Positions 27,351 through 32,997 of a DNA stretch of 32,997 bases are shown here, one piece after another. Source of the stretch: Methanosarcinales archaeon (GTDB taxonomy: Archaea > Halobacteriota > Methanosarcinia > Methanosarcinales > Methanogasteraceae); contig RXIK01000134.1 in the NCBI GenBank assembly GCA_004211975.1, positions 1-32,997 on the forward strand, given 5' to 3'. The notes beneath the pieces are model-generated. The model did not search any database. It saw only the letters and a list, made by a program, of their open reading frames with translations, and had not been told where the DNA came from. The position numbers and the translations under genes were made by a program. How positions within the stretch are numbered: the first letter of the stretch is position 1; each line of letters starts with the position of its first letter.

Positions 27351-28147
27351 CTACAGAAGTATCTGCTCAATTATCTCTGCGGCATCCCGAACAAACTTCG
27401 GGCAACGAGTAGTGAAGAGTTCATTCTCTTCTGCAAGTCTCATCCCTTCAGAGGTGCTTATATCACATCCAAGTAATTCTCTGCACGTAATCGATCCATT
27501 ACGAGACTTAAATTCTTGAGCGAATTCCTTAACAAGACTGTGGGCTTTCGCTCTCCGCTGCTCGTCATCTGCCAGGGTCATCCCATACTTGAGCCATATA
27601 AGCATGAACGCACCATTGACGTGCTCCCCGTTCTGAAGAGCGAGGAATCTTTGTGCAGTGTGTGTTGCCACTTTCATGCTAACACCCACAATGGGTCCGC
27701 CATAGCCCAGTTACTGCTACCCGGAGGCTCACAGTTATTATTCTGTTCAATGTTTGCGACGCCGTTCACATCTGTATTTATGGACACACCCCGATCGGGG
27801 CATACATCTAATCCTCGGTGTTTTCTACCGTTTTTGTGGATTACTTCGCATAAACAACATGTGTTGGAGGAGGGGGTACTATAAAAACATTTTGCACGTT
27901 CAGAAAGGCGGGGGCGGGCTATCCCCGCTCTGAAGAGCGAGGCTTGCGCTGCCCCCTGCGCCCCCGATACTGTCACCGCACCACACGTTTCACCAAGATG
28001 CCTCATTCCCCCACCGAAAGCTCCGGAAACCTTTAATGCCATTTCATGATCCAGACCGAATCGTTCACTATAAGCCGAAAGCACTGCCTGGGAACAGCTA
28101 AAACCATCTTTAAAACAAGAAACCGCATGTTCTACTTCATCCATCAC
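27351..28147 (-). pseudogene. C_GCAxxG_C_C family protein gene split by insertion (N-part about 27971-28147, C-part about 27351-27614)
   Basis: N-part: AVSCFKDGFSCSQAVLSAYSERFGLDHEMALKVSGAFGGGMRHLGETCGAVT. C-part in another frame: GAFMLIWLKYGMTLADDEQRRAKAHSLVKEFAQEFKSRNGSITCRELLGCDISTSEGM...CPKFVRDAAEIIEQIL. Confidence 0.85.
27615..27970 (-). mobile_element. IS605-type remnant carrying only the TnpB C-terminal zinc finger and putative ends
   Basis: CFYSTPSSNTCCLCEVIHKNGRKHRGLDVCPDRGVSINTDVNGVANI (TnpB C-terminus); a CCTCGCTCTTCAGA motif recurs at each end, one followed by a GGGGAGCACGTCAAT end-like sequence. Confidence 0.7.
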
Positions 28148-28511
28148 TTAAACCTCCAGCTTTCACATCTTCTTCTTTCACCTGCAAGCACCAGGACGTC
28201 GCTGAACATCGAGGACACGTGAGCGATTTCCTTGCGGGAAAAGGAATATGCGGACTGAAAAACTCCGCTGATACGGATCTTTCCGATCGCTTAAAGATAT
28301 GACCGCATCTCCGGCACTTCCAGGTATGTGTATTCCACTGCCACCTCACAAGCAAGAACAATCCGGTGAATGACACGGTTAAAACAATGAAAACCGATAA
28401 CCACGCGGGATAATGCGTTGCAGGTAAAATAATTGTGATCAATGCCACTATAAACACGAAAACAATTAGTGGCAGCCAATCCCGGATATTTTCGGTCATC
28501 CGCACACACAT
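28137..28511 (-). CDS. Small membrane protein with zinc-ribbon domain
   Basis: Two hydrophobic segments, then WKCRRCGHIFKRSERS...KSLTCPRCSATSW. Confidence 0.65.
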   Translation of the reverse strand: MCVRMTENIRDWLPLIVFVFIVALITIILPATHYPAWLSVFIVLTVSFTGLFLLVRWQWNTHTWKCRRCGHIFKRSERSVSAEFFSPHIPFPARKSLTCPRCSATSWCLQVKEEDVKAGGLSDG

Positions 28512-28734
28512 TTTTATTTATTAGACGTGTCCCCATATAAAATGCAACTTTTGCGGCAGGTCATTCAGGGTTTGCAATTCCCCCATACTTAAGATCAACA
28601 TCAGGAAGATCATCCCATCCACAGGGGGTGTCACATATGTGGTGCTTGGGTCATATCCTTGCAGGTGGTGCGGTTGGATGAGCTCAAATATAGCATGAAA
28701 TCTCTTGAATGAATCGAGTTCTTTGGTAAATAAC

Positions 28735-28812
28735 CTGTAATCTGTGTCCATCTGTGAAATCTGTGGCTGACAAAAGTTTTTAGCCACAGATTAACACGGA
28801 TCACACAGATTT
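28735..28812. repeat. Palindromic dispersed repeat, copy C
   Basis: ctgtaatctgtgtccatctgtgaaatctgtggctgacaaaagtttttagccacagattaacacggatcacacagattt. Confidence 0.8.
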
Positions 28813-28930
28813 ATCTTGCAACTCACTTGAATAGATTCGTGGAATCTCGTGTAACTCCAGATGGCGTGACAGTCTCCATCCACACCAATCTCGCACTCAA
28901 TGAGTAGCAATCCGATGTCTGATGCAAATG

Positions 28931-28983
28931 TTTATATAGTATGTACGTTAATTCAAAGTACAATGTACGTAAGATCGTACATT
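28931..28983 (+). promoter_or_regulatory. TATA-like box (tttatata) and palindromic operator AATGTACG-taagat-CGTACATT
   Basis: Perfect 8-bp inverted repeat at 28962-28983 plus an extra half-site tatgtacgtt about 20 bp upstream, ahead of the 29054 operon. Confidence 0.6.
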
Positions 28984-29053
28984 ACGAGGCAAACATAGCA
29001 AACATAGGAGAGTGCAATGGACACAAAAATGATAAAAAACCGGAAGTATATAA

Positions 29054-29359
29054 ATGAACATAGAAAACATATACAACGATATGCTCAAATTGAAAGAGCA
29101 GGTAAAAGAGTTGATTTACAACGAGAGATATGCCATTCAATGGCATCACATACTGTCACACCACCCGAATATCACGGAGAGTGACATAATAAACGGACTG
29201 TTATATGGATTATACAAACCAGATCAAGAAATAGACGGAAGATACATATCATGGTCTCGAATGAATTATCCGCCAAGACTTATCCGCATCGTATTCAAAG
29301 TTGATGAAACCGATGCCGGTAGTTTTGTGAGGGTGATAACAGCGTTCGACGAGGAATGA
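29054..29359 (+). CDS. DUF4258-like putative toxin
   Basis: 101 aa; RYAIQWHHILSHHPNITESDIINGLLYGLYKPDQEIDGRYISWSRMNYPPRLIRIVFKVDE...VRVITAFDEE; paired with a YgiT-like zinc finger gene. Confidence 0.5.
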   Translation: MNIENIYNDMLKLKEQVKELIYNERYAIQWHHILSHHPNITESDIINGLLYGLYKPDQEIDGRYISWSRMNYPPRLIRIVFKVDETDAGSFVRVITAFDEE

Positions 29360-29374
29360 TGCAAAAACAAAAAT

Positions 29375-29860
29375 ATGAACCCAAAAAACGAAAATGTGCC
29401 GAAAGCGGCTGACATCCCCACCATAACCCCCGAGATGGTAGAGGAAACGAATATTGAGATCGCAAAAAGACGTGCGGGCATACCAGGGTCACCTCTGAAG
29501 AATATCGCAGATGCACCCTGCCCGGTATGTGGCTTGCAGTCAGTGAGTTTTGTGGATGATCTTGTATTTGAAGTGGTGCTAACTGGTGAGCGGATCGTGA
29601 TTCCGAACTTATCCGGGATTCGATGCTCAAGCTGCGGGGATTTTGCATTTGATGCCGTTTCATCGAAGATCATTGATGAGCACACCGGAAACAAACCCGC
29701 GGGCGGCTACGAATGCCGGATATCGACAGTTGGCGCAGGAAAACTTGGGATGTACTTTCCGAAAGATGTTCTCAGGGTCATGGAGATCACAAAGAAAGTC
29801 AAGGCGATTGTGACGCCGCTTTCACGAAGGAAGATGATTGTGGAGTTGTATCCGGAGTGA
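29375..29860 (+). CDS. YgiT/MqsA-type zinc finger protein fused to an AbrB-like C-terminal domain (putative antitoxin)
   Basis: CPVCGLQSVSFVDDLVFEVVLTGERIVIPNLSGIRCSSCGDFAFD, then ISTVGAGKLGMYFPKDVLRVMEITKKVKAIVTPLSRRKMIVELYPE. Confidence 0.65.
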   Translation: MNPKNENVPKAADIPTITPEMVEETNIEIAKRRAGIPGSPLKNIADAPCPVCGLQSVSFVDDLVFEVVLTGERIVIPNLSGIRCSSCGDFAFDAVSSKIIDEHTGNKPAGGYECRISTVGAGKLGMYFPKDVLRVMEITKKVKAIVTPLSRRKMIVELYPE

Positions 29861-29921
29861 ACCGGGTCGTCCCGCAACTTTGTTCTCTTAATTCCACAAG
29901 TTCACAGTCACTGTATCAGAG

Positions 29922-31100
29922 TCATCGTGTTGACACGATCTTCACAACATCTCGGTCTTCAAGCTCTCTTCCCATCCGCATCTTTCGTCTGGCATCAACC
30001 GCATGTAGAAAGCCCTCTCCGATGTCGGTGTGCACCTGATATGCAAGATCGTGTGCGGTGCTGCCCCGTCGCATCAGGAAGGCATCAGGAAGGATGTTTC
30101 CTTTTTTGTCCGCGAATTTTGATTCGTCTTCAACGGGATATGCCACGATCTGGTCCAGGAGATCAAAAACTGCCGCATTGATGCACCGCTGTATGCCGGT
30201 TCCGCCCATTGTCCCGATCATGTCCTGGATCTTATCGAGAGCCTGTGTTTGCGCACCTGTGAGGTCTTTTGAGATGATTTCAAAGCTTGAATCGCCGGGT
30301 AGGTAGGAGATCGCGCCGCTCCGGTCTGCCATGCGCAGCGCAAGTTCTGCTTCGGCGGATGTTGGGATTACGGTGTAGCCAAGTTCGCATAACCTACGGA
30401 TATTCTCTTCAGGTGCGATGTCAGCCTTGTTTGCTGCGATGATCATGGGTTTGCTCTCTCTGCGGAGCAGGTCTGCAAAGTCCCGTACATCGGAATCCTC
30501 CCATTTGTGCAGGGGTGTTGTGCAGGTCTCGTTGAAATGGAAAAGGGCTGTTTTTGCCTGCAGGATACTTATGCCAGCGCCAGCGAGTTGTTCGGCGATC
30601 ACAACCTCTGCTTTCAGGTTTTCTGCGTGTATCTTTTTTGATAGCCGGTTCCAGTTCCGGCTGAGTATTGAGGATAGCCACAAGGCAAACTCGCGTTCAA
30701 GAAACTCGATGTCCCCAACCGGATCATGCTCGCCGGGATTCACGGGGTTGCCCTCAATATCGGTTCCGCCTGAGGCATCGACTACGTGGATGATTGCCTG
30801 CGCCTGACGCAGGTTGTCAAGGAACGCATTGCCAAGACCCCGTCCCAGGTATGCGTCAGGCACGAGACCCGCGACATCAATTAGATCAATTGGCACAAAC
30901 CGGATGCCGTTTCGGCAGTTTGTGCATCTGGCATCAAGGTCGGTGCACGGGCATTCAGTGCGCACATAACCAATTCCGTGATTGGCATCAATGGTGGTGA
31001 ATGGATAATTTGCAATTTCAATGTCCGCAAGAGTTGCGGATTTGAAGAACGTTGATTTCCCGGAGTTTGGTTTTCCTGCAAGTGCTATCGACATCGGCAT
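29922..31100 (-). CDS. OBG/YchF-type GTPase (archaeal form with TGS domain)
   Basis: MSIALAGKPNSGKSTFFKSATLADIEIANYPFTTIDANHGIGYVR...IDLIDVAGLVPDAYLGRGLGNAFLDNLRQAQAIIHVVDASGGTD...TAHDLAYQVHTDIGEGFLHAVDARRKMRMGRELEDRDVVKIV. Confidence 0.93.
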   Translation of the reverse strand: MPMSIALAGKPNSGKSTFFKSATLADIEIANYPFTTIDANHGIGYVRTECPCTDLDARCTNCRNGIRFVPIDLIDVAGLVPDAYLGRGLGNAFLDNLRQAQAIIHVVDASGGTDIEGNPVNPGEHDPVGDIEFLEREFALWLSSILSRNWNRLSKKIHAENLKAEVVIAEQLAGAGISILQAKTALFHFNETCTTPLHKWEDSDVRDFADLLRRESKPMIIAANKADIAPEENIRRLCELGYTVIPTSAEAELALRMADRSGAISYLPGDSSFEIISKDLTGAQTQALDKIQDMIGTMGGTGIQRCINAAVFDLLDQIVAYPVEDESKFADKKGNILPDAFLMRRGSTAHDLAYQVHTDIGEGFLHAVDARRKMRMGRELEDRDVVKIVSTR

Positions 31101-31189
31101 GACGATGACTTGTTGTCGGGCTCCGGATAAATAACTTGCGATGCTATACTTCACACCGACACAAACCAGAGATTTTTCAAATCAGTCGA

Positions 31190-31272
31190 TACGTAATTCG
31201 TGGGATTTGTCCATTCGTATATTTCATGGTAAAATCACGAATTTAGACGAATATCGCGAATTACACGAATCT
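31190..31272. repeat. Imperfect inverted repeat, gTAATTCGtG / CgCGAATTACac type
   Basis: acgtaattcgtgggatttgtccattcgtat...aaatcacgaatttagacgaatatcgcgaattacacgaat. Confidence 0.6.
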
Positions 31273-31521
31273 ACACCCACATAATCCATTTATTATACTT
31301 GAAAATTTGGATTATTCCGTATGAGTGAAATTTAGGTCCTTGTTTTTGTAGGCATCGTCTTTGGTCTGCCGATAAACAGCGCAGTTTATGCAGCGTGCGC
31401 AAGTATAGCTAAACACGTATCCGCTTCAAATTAAGTGGTGACCGAGGTACTATCCAAAAAATCGGTGAATTAGGATAATTATTGTAGATGCGGGTTTCAT
31501 AAATTTACGCTGGTATTACGT

Positions 31522-31600
31522 CAAATCAGTGAAATCCGTGTTAATCTGTGGCTTACAATGGCTTTTAGCCACAGATTAACAGTGATAAACACAGATTTCG
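31522..31600. repeat. Palindromic dispersed repeat, copy D
   Basis: caaatcagtgaaatccgtgttaatctgtggcttacaatggcttttagccacagattaacagtgataaacacagatttc. Confidence 0.8.
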
Positions 31601-31879
31601 GTTTTTACGCATATCTTTTGGAAAGACTGAAGATTGGGTTCCACCATACTTTTTAAGGTGGATACCTAAACCATGTGCATTCAGGGTAACATTGACGCAA
31701 GCAATCGCGGATGATGGCATGATCCGGTGGCTCTGTCCAACCGAGAACGAACCAGTTCCATGCGACCTGATTCCGGAACTTTTGACAGTTGCGCTCTTTG
31801 TTGTTGTTGTTGGGTTGTTGTTGGGTTGTTGAGGATTGACTGATGTAGGTGGATCGGGCAATTAGGTCAGCTATTGTGA

Positions 31880-32758
31880 TTAGCCCGGGTGGCGATGCAG
31901 GATAGCCCCTCTGAGATGACCGGCAACATCCCCCATCTTGGCAGATCCACATGCTGCAAGCATATTAGCAGTTCTGATCAGTGCGGATTGTTTTTGTTCG
32001 TGCTCTCGCGTCTGATAGACCCGTATTGCCCGGAGAAAGTCGATTTTCCGAAACTCAGGCCAGAACGGCGCGCAGAAATAGGCTGCACACTCGCTTCCGT
32101 TCGCCTGCCACGGAAGAAAGTTCGAGGTGCGAATGTCGCCGCCGGTTCGTATGATCAGGTCAACATCAGAGTCAGCGACGCCGTTTGTGTACATGTGACA
32201 TGACACAACCGACTCATTGATGTCATCAGCCCGCAGCTCACCTGCTTGAACCTTGCGTGCCATGTCCTGCACTGCATCAAGGATCTCACGCTGCCCGCCG
32301 TAAGCGACTGCAATGTTGAGGTGGAGTCCATCATAGTTACAGGTAACCTTTTCCACACGCCTTATCGCGTCCTGAAGGTGAGTGGGCAGTAGATGCACCT
32401 CGCCGATCGCCGAAACCTTCATTCGTCTTTCGTGAGTGCGAGGATCATCTGCAAGTTCGCATAGTTTTTTGGCGATGATCTCAAATATCTTCGCACGCTC
32501 AGGTTCCGGGCGCGAGAAGTTCTCGGTTGAGAACGCATAGATCGTGGTCTGCTGTATCCCGAGTTCCCAGCACCACTCAAGAAACTGCTCTGTGGTCCTG
32601 GCACCATAGATATGCCCGTAATACCGCACGATCCGCACGCGATCCGCATACCTGCGATTCCCATCCATGATCACGGCAACGTGACGCGGCACACCGTGTT
32701 TCTTGACCTCATCGGTTAGTAAACGTTCATAGCCATAGTACAGCGTCTTACGAAGCAC
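31880..32758 (-). CDS. uppS: cis-Polyprenyl diphosphate synthase (UppS family)
   Basis: VPRHVAVIMDGNRRYADRVRIVRYYGHIYGARTTEQFLEWCWELGIQQTTIYAFSTENFSRPEPER...LNIAVAYGGQREILDAV...DLIIRTGGDIRTSNFLPWQ...EFRKIDFLRAIR. Confidence 0.94.
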   Translation of the reverse strand: MLRKTLYYGYERLLTDEVKKHGVPRHVAVIMDGNRRYADRVRIVRYYGHIYGARTTEQFLEWCWELGIQQTTIYAFSTENFSRPEPERAKIFEIIAKKLCELADDPRTHERRMKVSAIGEVHLLPTHLQDAIRRVEKVTCNYDGLHLNIAVAYGGQREILDAVQDMARKVQAGELRADDINESVVSCHMYTNGVADSDVDLIIRTGGDIRTSNFLPWQANGSECAAYFCAPFWPEFRKIDFLRAIRVYQTREHEQKQSALIRTANMLAACGSAKMGDVAGHLRGAILHRHPG

Positions 32759-32780
32759 GTTATTCAGCTCTCTGGTATTT

Positions 32781-32996
32781 TCATCTTTTTTGTGGTGGCG
32801 GTTCTCCGGGTTGGAGGTCCGCCAGGATCGTTACGATTCTATGAGCAATAGGTTCTGTTGTGTAAATAGTGTTTGCCAGCAATGGCACTACCTTAAGCGG
32901 ATATCCCACCTCCACGTAATTCGTTGCGAGCTTCGTTCCGTGGTTTGGTGAGTAACGGGTAGGGTTTACGTCGGCGTTTGACGGCACGTGGTTCAC
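32781..32996 (-). CDS. Hypothetical protein, probably continuing past the window edge
   Basis: Open frame VEVGYPLKVVPLLANTIYTTEPIAHRIVTILADLQPGEPPPQ directly upstream of uppS on the same strand. Confidence 0.4.
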   Translation of the reverse strand: MNHVPSNADVNPTRYSPNHGTKLATNYVEVGYPLKVVPLLANTIYTTEPIAHRIVTILADLQPGEPPPQKR

Positions 32997-32997
32997 T

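Noticed and set aside
28521-28787. 88-aa minus ORF across palindromic repeat copy C
   Set aside because: Begins inside the dispersed repeat and has no family-like features; probably chance.
31798-31832. TTG/TTGGG-rich simple repeat near uppS 3' end
   Set aside because: Short low-complexity tract with no clear structure or function beyond slippage-prone sequence.
1-32997. CRISPR array, tRNA or rRNA genes
   Set aside because: No regularly spaced repeats and no convincing tRNA cloverleaf or rRNA motifs seen by eye; a tRNAscan/CRISPR-finder run would be decisive.

Overview
Archaeal chromosomal window, most likely from a methanogen, ANME or alkanotroph-type euryarchaeon. The lineage call rests on O-phosphoseryl-tRNA synthetase (SepRS), methanogenesis marker 8 (DUF2099), an MptN-like tetrahydromethanopterin ligase, archaeal DnaG, mevalonate kinase and a DUF1724 regulator. 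Housekeeping blocks (about 1-11.3 kb and 21-31 kb) flank an accessory region at about 11.4-21 kb. That region holds: a decayed TnpB; an internally deleted IS66-type transposase; a DUF63 membrane protein between inverted IS66-type ends; a large Type IIG-like restriction-modification enzyme overlapping a membrane protein with degenerate helical repeats; a MazEF-like toxin-antitoxin pair; and a DUF433 antitoxin whose partner toxin looks truncated. Other notable items: a possible toxin plus YgiT-type zinc finger/AbrB fusion with a palindromic operator; a C_GCAxxG_C_C-family gene split by a ~350 bp IS605-type remnant; at least four copies of a dispersed ~80 bp palindromic repeat; a long hairpin downstream of sepS; and an 8-bp triplicated start-codon repeat at mptN. 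The best candidate for something undescribed is the RM plus membrane/helical-repeat gene pair, bracketed by faint repeats. All assignments come from reading the sequence by eye; no searches were run.
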